A stretch of 33,211 nucleotides of DNA from Planctomycetaceae bacterium (lineage in GTDB: Bacteria > Planctomycetota > Planctomycetia > Planctomycetales > Planctomycetaceae), in contig JAQGHS010000774.1 in assembly GCA_028291605.1 (NCBI GenBank), positions 1-33,211 of the forward strand, written 5' to 3'. The notes under the pieces were generated by a model. It saw only the letters and a list, made by a program, of their open reading frames with translations, was not told where the DNA came from and ran no database searches. Positions 16,473 to 25,209 of this stretch are shown one piece after another. Numbering within the stretch: position 1 is the stretch's first letter; every line of letters starts with the position of its first letter. A program made the position numbers and the translations under genes.

Positions 16473-17582
16473 ATGAAACAACCAATATCCATACGATTGA
16501 TGCGGCGATTGATCAATCTTAATGTGTACCGCGCAATTTTCGGGGCCATCGTCCTGACAGCCGTCGGTTGCCAGCAGAGTTCGCCGCCCCCCGTGTCGCA
16601 GCCTGTGTCACCGCCAGTGTCACAGCCTGTGCAGCCTGCAACCACCGCGGCAGTCTCCAAGACCGTCGATGCACCCAGCCTCGCGGTCGCGACTAAGTTT
16701 CCTTATGAAGTGACTGATGGATTGGGACGCAAGGTGATTCTTGCGAAGATCCCGCTGCGAATTGTCTCCTTGTCGCCGAAGAATACGGAGATGCTGTTTG
16801 CCGTGGGGGCGGGCGATCAGACCGTCGGTACGACGACTTATTGCAATTATCCGCCAGCCGCTGCCAAGATCGAAAAGGTCGGCGGCTTTTCCGCTAAGAG
16901 TCTGAGTCTCGAACGCATTGTGAGTTTGAAGCCGGACCTGGTTCTCTCCGTGGGCGACTTGCATGTGCCGATCATTCAGGAATTGGAGCGGCTGGAAATT
17001 CCAGTCGTGGCCTTCTCGGCCGATTCGTTTGAAGGTCTGTTCAAGGACCTGCAACTCCTGGGACGCATGACCGGACACGAAGGTGAAGCTTCAACCCTGG
17101 TCAACAAGCTGATCGAGCGTGTGGATCGGGTCAAGGAAAAGGCGCAGACCATCCCCGACAAAGAGCGACTGACTGCCATGTATTATGTTTGGGGGGACCC
17201 CCTGACTGGGGCCGGTCCAATCTCGTACTTTGGCGAGATGATCCAATTCTGCGGTGCTGTGAACATTGTCGAAGACACGTCAACTCGCTTTCCCAAATTG
17301 ACGATGGAAGTGTTGCTCACCAAGAATCCCGATGTCATAATCTCGTCTACTAACCACTCTGATCTGATTTCACCCAAGGTCGTCGACTCACGGCCAGGTT
17401 GGGGCCGGCTAAAAGCTGTGCAGGAGAAGCGCGTCTATCTCTTGGACGGAGGCCTCGTCTCGCGGTGCACTCCACGAACGGTCGATGCACTGGAGCTCAT
17501 GGCACATCTCGTGTATCCCACCTACTTCGCGGCACCCCGCGAGGAATCGAAGAGCGATCACGCGAATGGACCACAACGATGA
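16473..17582 (+). CDS. btuF: Cobalamin ABC transporter substrate-binding lipoprotein (BtuF-like)
   Basis: Lipobox LTAVGC, Pro/Val-rich linker, RIVSLSPKNTEMLFAVGAGDQTVGTTTYCNYPPAAAKIEKVGGFSAKSLSLERIVSLKPDLVLS. Confidence 0.88.
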   Translation: MKQPISIRLMRRLINLNVYRAIFGAIVLTAVGCQQSSPPPVSQPVSPPVSQPVQPATTAAVSKTVDAPSLAVATKFPYEVTDGLGRKVILAKIPLRIVSLSPKNTEMLFAVGAGDQTVGTTTYCNYPPAAAKIEKVGGFSAKSLSLERIVSLKPDLVLSVGDLHVPIIQELERLEIPVVAFSADSFEGLFKDLQLLGRMTGHEGEASTLVNKLIERVDRVKEKAQTIPDKERLTAMYYVWGDPLTGAGPISYFGEMIQFCGAVNIVEDTSTRFPKLTMEVLLTKNPDVIISSTNHSDLISPKVVDSRPGWGRLKAVQEKRVYLLDGGLVSRCTPRTVDALELMAHLVYPTYFAAPREESKSDHANGPQR

Positions 17583-18598
17583 AGCGGTCCGTCGTCTGTT
17601 TGCCAATCCTGTCGGTCGTCCTCCTGATTACGGCGTTGCTGAGCCTGGGGGTGGGGGCGGTGACGATTGCGCCGGGCCGCATCCTCCAGATCCTGACGGA
17701 GCACAGCGGAAACGCAGTCCCTGCCACCGAATTGACGATCATCTGGGAACTCCGTTTACCGCGACTGCTGCTGGCCTGCTTTGTCGGTGCCGGACTGGGG
17801 ATGGCAGGCGCCGGTTATCAGGGACTCTTTCGCAATCCCCTGGCCGACCCGTTCGTCATTGGAGCCTCCAGCGGTGCGGCGCTCGGTGCGACACTGGCGA
17901 TCATTAATGGCTGGCAAGGTCACGTTCTGGGCCTCGCGTGCATCCCTGCGGCTTCACTCATTGGGGCGTTAGGGGCAGTGGCGATCGTCTATAGCATCGC
18001 GACCGTGGGACGGCAGATTCCCATGGTCTCGCTGCTGCTGGCAGGTGTCGCGCTCAGCAGTATGTTGGGTGCGATTGTCTCGTTGCTCATGTTCCTGCAT
18101 GAAGAAAAGTTGATGACGATCTTCAGTTGGCTCATGGGAAGTCTATCCGGTCGCGGTTGGCCCGCGCTCTGGTCAACCGCTCCACTGATTCTGATTGGCG
18201 GTTTAATCTTGTGGATGCATTCCCGCGCGCTGGATGCATTAACGTTTGGCGAAGAATCAGCCGCCTCACTGGGGCTGGGAATCCGTCGACTCCGTGCGAC
18301 CATCGTCCTGTCAGCGAGCCTGATTACTGCGGCGAGCGTCGCGGGCGGTGGCATCATCGGGTTTGTTGGGTTGATTGCCCCGCACATGGCGAGATCGCTG
18401 GTAGGGGCACGGCACGCCCTGGTCATTCCCATGAGCGGCCTGCTGGGTGCCCTGCTGCTGCTGTTGGCAGACGATGTAGCCCGCACGATCGTGGCGCCCT
18501 CCGAACTGCCGGTGGGAATTGTCACGGCCCTGATGGGTAGTCCCTTCTTTCTCTACTTGTTGAAGACTCGACAGAGAGAATTGGGGGTGGGACAGTGA
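17579..18598 (+). CDS. btuC: FecCD/BtuC-family ABC transporter permease
   Basis: LRLPRLLLACFVGAGLGMAGAGYQGLFRNPLADPFVIGASSGAALGA...GGIIGFVGLIAPHMARSLVGARHALVIPMSGLLGA; ATGA overlap. Confidence 0.93.
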   Translation: MKRSVVCLPILSVVLLITALLSLGVGAVTIAPGRILQILTEHSGNAVPATELTIIWELRLPRLLLACFVGAGLGMAGAGYQGLFRNPLADPFVIGASSGAALGATLAIINGWQGHVLGLACIPAASLIGALGAVAIVYSIATVGRQIPMVSLLLAGVALSSMLGAIVSLLMFLHEEKLMTIFSWLMGSLSGRGWPALWSTAPLILIGGLILWMHSRALDALTFGEESAASLGLGIRRLRATIVLSASLITAASVAGGGIIGFVGLIAPHMARSLVGARHALVIPMSGLLGALLLLLADDVARTIVAPSELPVGIVTALMGSPFFLYLLKTRQRELGVGQ

Positions 18599-19404
18599 AC
18601 ACTCTTCACGCGAAGGACATCACGTGTGGCTACGACCAGCGGAAGGTGTTGGAATCGCTGTCGCTGTCGGCCACTGCCGGTGAAGTCCTGGTACTGCTGG
18701 GACCGAACGGCGCGGGCAAAACGACGCTGCTGCGAGCGCTGGCCCGATTCCTGCGTCCGATGTCTGGTACCGTCTTGCTGGACAATCAGGATCTTTGGAC
18801 CTTAAGGCGGGAAGCAGCGGCGCAGCGGATTGCCCTCATGCCCCAGAGTGAACGTCGTGATTGGCCGCTGACCGTGGAAGAGTCCATCCAACTGGGACGT
18901 GCCCCACACCGCGGCTGGTACGTTCCCTTCAATGCGGAAGATGCCCTGATTGTCGAGTCGGCATTGGCCAGTACCGGGTTGCTGGAATTGCGCGAGCGAC
19001 CCATTACTGAACTGTCAGGTGGGGAATGGCGGCGGATGGTTTTTGCCCGTGCCTTGGCTCAACAGGCGAACGTGCTGCTCCTGGACGAACCCACCGCGGG
19101 ACTTGACCTGAAATACCAGCACGAAGTTCTGCGGCTGGTTTGCGACCTCGCGAAGAACCGGAATTTGACTGTCGTAGTGACCCTGCACGATCTCAACCAC
19201 GCGACGCTCTACGGCAGTCGGCTGGCGGTCGTCGCGGAACATACGATTGTGGCCGTCGGGGCTCCGCAGGATGTGATGACGGTGGATTTGATCGAACGAG
19301 TGTTCGGAGTCCATGTGACGATTGTCCCCCATCCGGTCTATGGAACACCGATGGTCGTGCCGCTCATGGAAAAGGCCACTGCAGCGGAGAACGGCACATC
19401 ATGA
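18595..19404 (+). CDS. btuD: ABC transporter ATP-binding protein (BtuD-like)
   Basis: LLGPNGAGKTTLLRALARFLRPMSG...LSGGEWRRMVFARALAQQANVLLLDEPTAGLD; GTGA overlap with btuC. Confidence 0.93.
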   Translation: MNTLHAKDITCGYDQRKVLESLSLSATAGEVLVLLGPNGAGKTTLLRALARFLRPMSGTVLLDNQDLWTLRREAAAQRIALMPQSERRDWPLTVEESIQLGRAPHRGWYVPFNAEDALIVESALASTGLLELRERPITELSGGEWRRMVFARALAQQANVLLLDEPTAGLDLKYQHEVLRLVCDLAKNRNLTVVVTLHDLNHATLYGSRLAVVAEHTIVAVGAPQDVMTVDLIERVFGVHVTIVPHPVYGTPMVVPLMEKATAAENGTS

Positions 19405-20348
19405 GTGCCATGCAGTGCCAGATCCTGGTGCTTGGAATTGCGGTGCTCCTGGACCTCTGCCTGGGAGAGCCGCCGACGGTTGTGCATCCCGTGGCGTGGA
19501 TGGGGTCCGCCATATCTTTTGTTCGCCAGCGAGCATCCAAACAAGGACGGTTGTGGCCCTTCCTGACCGGCCTGCTGCTGATGGTCGTCGGCATCGGGGG
19601 GATAGTGGTGGGAGGCATACTACTACTTCGCGTGCTCGGAATGCTTCCGCAATCTGTCCAGATCCTTGTATCAGCCATGTTACTGAAGACGACATTTTCC
19701 ATTCGCGGCCTGCTGAACGCCGGCCGCGAAGTGCAATCTGTCCTGGCGGCGGGGGATCTCCCCGAGGCACGCAAACGACTCAGTTGGCATCTTGTCAGCC
19801 GCGATACATCGTCGTTGAATGAATCCCAGGTGGCCGCAGCCACGATTGAGTCGCTCACCGAAAACACGAGCGATTCCATTGTTGCTCCGCTGTTAGCTTT
19901 TGCGATCGCTGGTCTACCGGGGGCCCTGGTCTATCGCTATATCAATACTTGCGACGCGATGCTCGGCTATCGCGATCCCGAACGGGAATGGTTGGGCAAG
20001 TTTCCCGCGCGGTTGGATGATCTGGTGAATCTGATTCCCGCCCGTATCACGGCGATCCTGCTGATCGCCGCAGGCTCATTGATGTTGCATGACCCCGCGC
20101 GGGCGATTTACGTCTGGTTTCGCGATCGCAAGCTGACGGCCAGTCCCAACGCCGGACATCCCATGAGCGCGGCCGCCGGAGTCTTGTGCGTCGAGCTGGA
20201 AAAGGTCGGCCATTATCGTCTCGGGGCCGGCTTCCGCCTGCCGGATTCGACCGATGTGTCACGCGTCCGACGACTGTTACTCCTGTCCACAGTACTGGCC
20301 TGTGTGAGTCTCATCGGGTTGATCATCGTCGTGAACGGAGCCCATTGA
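19401..20348 (+). CDS. cbiB: Adenosylcobinamide-phosphate synthase
   Basis: LDLCLGEPPTVVHPVAWMGSAISFVR...ESLTENTSDSIVAPLLAFAIAGLPGALVYRYINTCDAMLGYRDPEREWLGKFPARLDDLVNLIPARI...SPNAGHPMSAAAG. Confidence 0.94.
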   Translation: MSAMQCQILVLGIAVLLDLCLGEPPTVVHPVAWMGSAISFVRQRASKQGRLWPFLTGLLLMVVGIGGIVVGGILLLRVLGMLPQSVQILVSAMLLKTTFSIRGLLNAGREVQSVLAAGDLPEARKRLSWHLVSRDTSSLNESQVAAATIESLTENTSDSIVAPLLAFAIAGLPGALVYRYINTCDAMLGYRDPEREWLGKFPARLDDLVNLIPARITAILLIAAGSLMLHDPARAIYVWFRDRKLTASPNAGHPMSAAAGVLCVELEKVGHYRLGAGFRLPDSTDVSRVRRLLLLSTVLACVSLIGLIIVVNGAH

Positions 20349-20350
20349 AA

Positions 20351-21436
20351 ATGCTCTCTCCCCGACCGGAAGTCCTGGCACTCTCAGAAGTCATTCATGG
20401 TGCATTGAATCACACTGAACTGGCCGCACTCGGGATCGATCCCGCCTCGGTTATTGATTTCAGTGCCAGCGTGAATCCCTTCGGACCGTCGCCGCGAGTC
20501 ATTGAAGCGATCGCCAATTCGCAGATCCATTGTTATCCCGACCGCGACGCCACGGAATTTCGCCAGGCCCTGGCGAGCCACCTGGGTGTCCCGAAGGATT
20601 GCCTGATCGCCGGCAACGGAAGTAGTGAACTATTATACTTAATCGGGCTGGCCTTCCTGCGTTCAGCCGATCAGGTCTTGGTTGTCGGACCGACGTATTC
20701 CGAATACTCACGCGTGGCTCAATTGATGGGGGCGACGGTGAGTTGTTGCCAGGCCAGCCCGCGGTCCGGTTTTCAATTTCCCACCCGCTCACTCGAGGAA
20801 TCAATACGAGCCCTCCGCCCCAGAGCTGTGTTTGTGTGCCACCCGAATAACCCGACCGGGCAATTGACACCGACCGCAGCAATTTATCTGTGGGCCGACG
20901 AATTCCCGCAGACCTTGTTCATCATCGACGAGGCCTACATCGAGTTCTCGCCCGACGCCCAATCCTTTACGAAATCAATTCGCGACAACATCGTGGTCCT
21001 GCGTTCCATGACCAAGGCCCATGGACTGGCGGGACTTCGTCTGGGCTATGCTGTGTCGACACCCGCAGTGATCGACCTGCTGGCACGTGTCCGTCCGCCT
21101 TGGAGCGTCAGCACGATCGCGCAAAATGCGGGAATCGCAGCGCTGCAAGACTCGACCTATCTGCAGCGCGCCCTGGCGAGTCTCGCCGCTGAAAAAACAT
21201 TGTTGGAGGAGAGACTCGCCGCACTCGGCGCAATGACGTTTCCGTCGGAAACTCACTTCTTTTTGATTCGCGTCGCAAATGCGACCGCGACTCGCCAGCA
21301 ATTACTCAACTCCGGGATCCTCGTTCGGGACTGCACATCGTTCGGAATGCCCGGGTTCCTGCGAATCAGCCCACAGACTCCACCCCAAAACACATTGTTT
21401 TGCGAGGCCTGGAAGCAACTCCCAGTGGGTTGCTAG
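20351..21436 (+). CDS. cobD: Threonine-phosphate decarboxylase-like PLP aminotransferase (CobD/CobC family)
   Basis: IHGALNHTELAALGIDPASVIDFSASVNPFGPSPRVIEAI...GNGSSELLYLIG...VCHPNNPTGQL...IIDEAYIEFSPDAQSF...VLRSMTKAHGLAGLRLGY. Confidence 0.9.
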   Translation: MLSPRPEVLALSEVIHGALNHTELAALGIDPASVIDFSASVNPFGPSPRVIEAIANSQIHCYPDRDATEFRQALASHLGVPKDCLIAGNGSSELLYLIGLAFLRSADQVLVVGPTYSEYSRVAQLMGATVSCCQASPRSGFQFPTRSLEESIRALRPRAVFVCHPNNPTGQLTPTAAIYLWADEFPQTLFIIDEAYIEFSPDAQSFTKSIRDNIVVLRSMTKAHGLAGLRLGYAVSTPAVIDLLARVRPPWSVSTIAQNAGIAALQDSTYLQRALASLAAEKTLLEERLAALGAMTFPSETHFFLIRVANATATRQQLLNSGILVRDCTSFGMPGFLRISPQTPPQNTLFCEAWKQLPVGC

Positions 21437-21484
21437 ATGGTTGAACAAGCCGCGTCATCGTCCGATGTGTCTTCGCTGGCGCTT

Positions 21485-22594
21485 TCATAATCCCACTGCC
21501 ATGACCCACGTCAGACTTTTTCCAATGTCGTAGGTTTCGATCCGAGTGAGCATTCCGGTCTCGGGGTCACACTCATAGAGCGCGAGCTTGCCTGTCCCCT
21601 CACCCGCTCCGAAGACAAATTGACCGCCGGGAGAGATGTCGAACGAACGGGGAGTCTTTTCCGTCGGTGACCGTCTGATGGCGGTCAATTTCCCCGCCTC
21701 GTCAATCGAGAACCCGGCCAGGCTGTCGTCCCCGCGGTTGGAGACCCAGACGAATTTTCCATTGGGGTGAACTTTGACTTCGGCTGTCGAGTTGCCTCCC
21801 TTGAAGCCGGCGGGCAGAGTCGACAGCGTCTGTAACGGTTTCAGTCCGGTTTGCGGATCAACCTGATACGCAGTCACGCTGCTGCCACTTTCATCCGAGG
21901 TGAACGCGAGATTCTTCGTCGGATGAAAAGCGAGATGTCGCGGACCGGCTTTCGCTGCTCCACCCGGAGCTCGCCCGATGTCCGTCAGCGTGCCCGTTTT
22001 GTCGTCGAATCGAAATTGGTAGACGGCATTGGGAGCGACGTGCGGTACGTACACGATTGTGTTCTCGCGACTGACGGCGATGCTATGAGCGGTCTGAGCG
22101 GTGTCGATTGTTTGTACGGCCGGACTCGCAATCGTGCCGTCGGCGTTCAGCTTATGGACGACCACTTTTCCGCCGGAATAAGACGCCGTTAGCAACCATT
22201 TCCCCGACCGATCGGTCGCAACAAATGCCGCATTGGAACCCTCGGCCAACGAGACCTCATTGAGCAGTTTCAAACTTCCGGTCTCCGGATCGATTTGAAA
22301 ACTGCCAATCTTGTTGGTGCTGCGCAGAGACCCGTATAGATATTTCTTCTGTGGGTCGACACACAACGCCCCGGGTGCACCACCCACAGTGAGCGTCTGG
22401 ACGGCGTTCAATTTCTTCGCCTGCGAATCGAGCTGGAAGACCTGAATCTGCTGTTCGGGGGATTTTGAAACATAGACAAAAGTGCGACCTTTTTCCTGCG
22501 CCTCAACTAACGTCCCCACCGACAATGCCGCGCACATGATCCATCCCACGCCAAGTATTTTCACTAAACCTGCCGAACGGAGAAAGTGTCTCAT
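21485..22594 (-). CDS. Secreted lactonase-family beta-propeller protein (6-phosphogluconolactonase-like)
   Basis: N-terminal signal peptide; repeated blades (GAPGALCVDPQKKYLYGSLRSTNKIGSFQIDPETGSLKLL..., GPRHLAFHPTKNLAFTSDESGSSVTAYQVDPQTG..., EVKVHPNGKFVWVSNRGDDSLAGFSID). Confidence 0.9.
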   Translation of the reverse strand: MRHFLRSAGLVKILGVGWIMCAALSVGTLVEAQEKGRTFVYVSKSPEQQIQVFQLDSQAKKLNAVQTLTVGGAPGALCVDPQKKYLYGSLRSTNKIGSFQIDPETGSLKLLNEVSLAEGSNAAFVATDRSGKWLLTASYSGGKVVVHKLNADGTIASPAVQTIDTAQTAHSIAVSRENTIVYVPHVAPNAVYQFRFDDKTGTLTDIGRAPGGAAKAGPRHLAFHPTKNLAFTSDESGSSVTAYQVDPQTGLKPLQTLSTLPAGFKGGNSTAEVKVHPNGKFVWVSNRGDDSLAGFSIDEAGKLTAIRRSPTEKTPRSFDISPGGQFVFGAGEGTGKLALYECDPETGMLTRIETYDIGKSLTWVMAVGL

Positions 22595-22620
22595 GGTCGG
22601 GACCCAATTCTAAGGATGTG

Positions 22621-22665
22621 CGGTAGAGATATTTGTGCTGTCGCCACGCTTGCCAGATCGAGGGA
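22621..22665 (+). repeat. Solo arm copy of dispersed repeat family B
   Basis: cggtagagatatttgtgctgtcgccacgcttgccagatcgaggg; matches 25809-25851 and the left arm at 26810. Confidence 0.7.
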
Positions 22666-22685
22666 ATTTAATATCCGTCCGACAA

Positions 22686-22934
22686 TCATCGCCAAGTTCC
22701 CAGATGAATCGCCGGCCGTGTCCCCACTCGCATGGCATAGGGCAGGCGCGAGGGATGCGTGCGCCGTGCAGCTTGAATGGCTTCGCTTAATGTCTTCCCG
22801 AGAAAGTATTCACCAGAAACCGGTTCGATCGCGACGAACTCACCATCGTGCCCGGGCTCAAGCAGCGACCGCAGCCGATCGGCATAGATTTTTTCAGCCG
22901 CCTGAATCAGTTCGAATTGAACCGCACTGACCAT
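22686..22934 (-). CDS. Small conserved-type hypothetical protein (82 aa)
   Basis: MVSAVQFELIQAAEKIYADRLRSLLEPGHDGEFVAIEPVSGEYFLGKTLSEAIQAARRTHPSRLPYAMRVGTRPAIHLGTWR resembles a widespread uncharacterised small family. Confidence 0.6.
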   Translation of the reverse strand: MVSAVQFELIQAAEKIYADRLRSLLEPGHDGEFVAIEPVSGEYFLGKTLSEAIQAARRTHPSRLPYAMRVGTRPAIHLGTWR

Positions 22935-23252
22935 ACTGCAACTCCGGAAAGACGCTCTCGTATAACTGGCATTCAACTAGTTTAAGCAAAGTCACCTTCT
23001 CCGGGAAGTTCTTCCAGACAAACTTCTTGGCCAATTCTTGCGGCGAACAGGTGACCTTACCCCTTTCCTCCTTCCACTGTTGGGCGGAACCGCTGACAAA
23101 TTGTGCCTCTAATTCGCTTCGCTCACACAAGTTTGAAAACCTGATGTGCCACCCCGCGAACTCGCGCCCATTCTTTGAAGTCTTTGACATCCAGTAATCC
23201 GCTCCACCTCGCGCGTTGTTACGCGTCGCTCCGCGACTGGTGTGAAAATCAG

Positions 23253-24590
23253 TTACTGGGGAAAGCACTTTCCGAACGCGACCAGCAGTTTGAGTGGGCC
23301 GGCGAGCCGAATCTTTCGCCGCAGCAGGGCCCAGACGATGTTCTTTTCCTTCCTCAGAAAGCCGATCCACGTTTGCGAGTCAGCGGTCACGCGCAGATCG
23401 GGCTGGCCGACATGCCCCTCCTTCACGCTGAGCTGTTGTTTCCGGATTACGACGGTGGCCTGCCGCTGCTCACGACCAGTGAAGGTGAAGTGGAAAGTGG
23501 CGTTCAGTCCCGCCGACTTGCCTGGCTGGAAGACGTTCGACATTCCCCTGAGAAAAACCTCGATGGTGTTCGGCCGCAGGCTGTGGCCCACATGCTTGAT
23601 CTTTTTGTGGGGAAATCGTTTGGCGACATGTTCCTCGGCGTCGGAGTTTTTAGTGACGTAAATCGTCTCCTCCTTCTCTTGCAGCGGCCGCACGATTTCC
23701 TTGAGATGTGTCTTCCGATCGGCGAGGAACGGCCCAATGACGTCCTCCCCGGCCGGGCAGACCGCCAGGCAGTATGCGGCTTTGTAGTTCGCCCCGAAGG
23801 ACAGACTCTGCCACATCGAGGCCGACTCGGCATCGCTGACGCGACCGCGGTAGTCGCGGGCGCTGCTGCTGTCGGCCACCTGCTCGACCCAATCGGTGAA
23901 GCCCCCCATGAACTCGCGGTAGTTATGGGTGTAGCAGGCCGAGAAGTTAAAATCTCCCTCCGGCGAGATGGCTCCCACAGGACATGCGGCCACGCACAGT
24001 TTGCATTCCAGACAAGGGTTGTAGCTGATCGGCTGGCTCGACTCGGAAACCTCGGCATCCAACAGGATGGTCCCCAACAGGATGAAATTGCCGAACTTCT
24101 CGTGGATCACGTTGCGGTGAATGCCCATCATGCCCAGCCCTGCAGCCACCGCGACCGGTTTGTGAGACACGATCCAGACCTTGCCGGGGAACCGGTCCAT
24201 CTCCATCGGGAAGCCCATCGCCGGGTTCAGTGCTCGGAGCCCCCTGACTTCCAGAGTCTGAACCACGCTCCGGGCAATCTCATTGACCTCATCCCCGCTA
24301 TGGTGGAACTCGGTGTTGGAGACCGAGCGAGCCGGTGTCCGAATGGCCTCGCGATTCATGCGAACCACGAAGCTGATCAGCGTCCTGGTGTGGGGGAACG
24401 CCTTCAAAATGTCGTCGCGCTGATCGTCCAAAGCGGGTCTGCCGATCTCGACAAATCCTACGTCATCAGCACCAGCATCGAGGACCAGTTGCTTCAGCCA
24501 TCCGGCATCCAGCGACTCGCCCTGCGACGGAACGGAGGGTCCGGCTTTGAGGTGCATCCGCTGCACGGTCGGGTGATCTTCAAGCTTCAT
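23253..24590 (-). CDS. 4Fe-4S (QueG / reductive-dehalogenase-like) protein with C-terminal SCP2 sterol-carrier-like domain
   Basis: CLECKLCVAACPVGAI ferredoxin motif, AAYCLAVCPAGED second Cys motif, LGMMGIHRNVIHEKFGNFILLGTILLDAEV (QueG-like); C-term VFQPGKSAGLNATFHFTFTGREQRQATVVIRKQQLSVKEGHVGQPDLRVTADSQTWIGFLRKEKN = SCP2-like. Start moved to ATG 24590 (AAGGAG RBS); track start 24614 lies in the operator. Confidence 0.82.
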   Translation of the reverse strand: MKLEDHPTVQRMHLKAGPSVPSQGESLDAGWLKQLVLDAGADDVGFVEIGRPALDDQRDDILKAFPHTRTLISFVVRMNREAIRTPARSVSNTEFHHSGDEVNEIARSVVQTLEVRGLRALNPAMGFPMEMDRFPGKVWIVSHKPVAVAAGLGMMGIHRNVIHEKFGNFILLGTILLDAEVSESSQPISYNPCLECKLCVAACPVGAISPEGDFNFSACYTHNYREFMGGFTDWVEQVADSSSARDYRGRVSDAESASMWQSLSFGANYKAAYCLAVCPAGEDVIGPFLADRKTHLKEIVRPLQEKEETIYVTKNSDAEEHVAKRFPHKKIKHVGHSLRPNTIEVFLRGMSNVFQPGKSAGLNATFHFTFTGREQRQATVVIRKQQLSVKEGHVGQPDLRVTADSQTWIGFLRKEKNIVWALLRRKIRLAGPLKLLVAFGKCFPQ

Positions 24591-24601
24591 GGCTGCTCCT
24601 T

Positions 24602-24615
24602 GTTGTATATGCAAC
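24602..24615 (-). promoter_or_regulatory. Putative MarR operator, copy 1 (upstream of Fe-S/SCP2 gene)
   Basis: GTTGTATATGCAAC, near-perfect palindrome; same core as 25196-25209. Confidence 0.65.
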
Positions 24616-24633
24616 TATCTGGGTAAATAAAAA

Positions 24634-25089
24634 TCACCGTGTCGCATTCGCCTGGCTGACTCGCTGCATGGCCTGGTTCAACTGCTCCACGAACCCGGCC
24701 CCCAGAACCTTCTTAACCTGCTGTTGTGCCTCGCTCCAAGCGGGAATCGCTTTTTCCAGAAGCTGGCGTCCCTGTGGTGTCAGTCGAAAAGGCTGCGAGC
24801 GGCCATCCTCGTCGGGCACAACTTCCAGCCAGCCACGAACCTTCATTCGTTCGACGTTGCGGCTGAGGGTGGAAACGTCGAGATGCAGGTGTTCGCAAAC
24901 TTCAACGGGGCGAGCTATACCCATCTTGGCGGCGGCGACCAGGATGTTCATCTGGCTCACCTTCAGGTCAAGCGACCGCAGGGCGTCGTCGTAGATATTG
25001 GTGATGACGCGATTTAGCATGCGCAGCCGAACGGCAACGCACTCGCTGGCGACCTTGTCAATCATCGTTTGCATCTGCTCGGCTCCCAC
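24634..25089 (-). CDS. MarR-family transcriptional regulator (GTG start)
   Basis: LRSLDLKVSQMNILVAAAKMGIARPVEVCEHLHLDVSTLSRNVERMKVRGWLEVVPDEDGRSQPFRLTPQGRQLLEKA winged HTH; GGAGG 6 nt before GTG 25089. Confidence 0.9.
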   Translation of the reverse strand: MGAEQMQTMIDKVASECVAVRLRMLNRVITNIYDDALRSLDLKVSQMNILVAAAKMGIARPVEVCEHLHLDVSTLSRNVERMKVRGWLEVVPDEDGRSQPFRLTPQGRQLLEKAIPAWSEAQQQVKKVLGAGFVEQLNQAMQRVSQANATR

Positions 25090-25105
25090 TTCATGCCTCC
25101 TCGGA

Positions 25106-25180
25106 TTAGTCCGCGATCAGTTTGCGTGCCACAGTCTTCCCGATGTTGCCAACGCCGAGAATGCCGACTTTTATGATCGT
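25106..25180 (-). pseudogene. 5' remnant of an NAD(P)-binding Rossmann oxidoreductase gene (F420/NADP-oxidoreductase-like N-terminus)
   Basis: Minus-strand translation TIIKVGILGVGNIGKTVARKLIAD* : GxGxxG dinucleotide-binding start, then stop after ~24 codons; no ATG (ACG at the expected position). Confidence 0.6.
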
Positions 25181-25195
25181 TTCTCCCTACGGCTA

Positions 25196-25209
25196 ATTGT
25201 ATATGCAAC
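25196..25209 (-). promoter_or_regulatory. Putative MarR operator, copy 2 (upstream of remnant + marR)
   Basis: ATTGTATATGCAAC followed by tatc, as at 24602-24619. Confidence 0.65.

Noticed and set aside
22894-23190. Possible 98-aa minus-strand protein overlapping the small ORF at 22686-22934 (toxin-antitoxin-like pair)
   Set aside because: Contains CERSELEAQ-type sequence common in spurious intergenic ORFs; no recognisable toxin or antitoxin family.
23175-24626. 483-aa plus-strand ORF
   Set aside because: Antisense to the Fe-S/SCP2 gene, whose minus-strand product has clear family motifs; the plus frame has none (GC-rich codon shadow).
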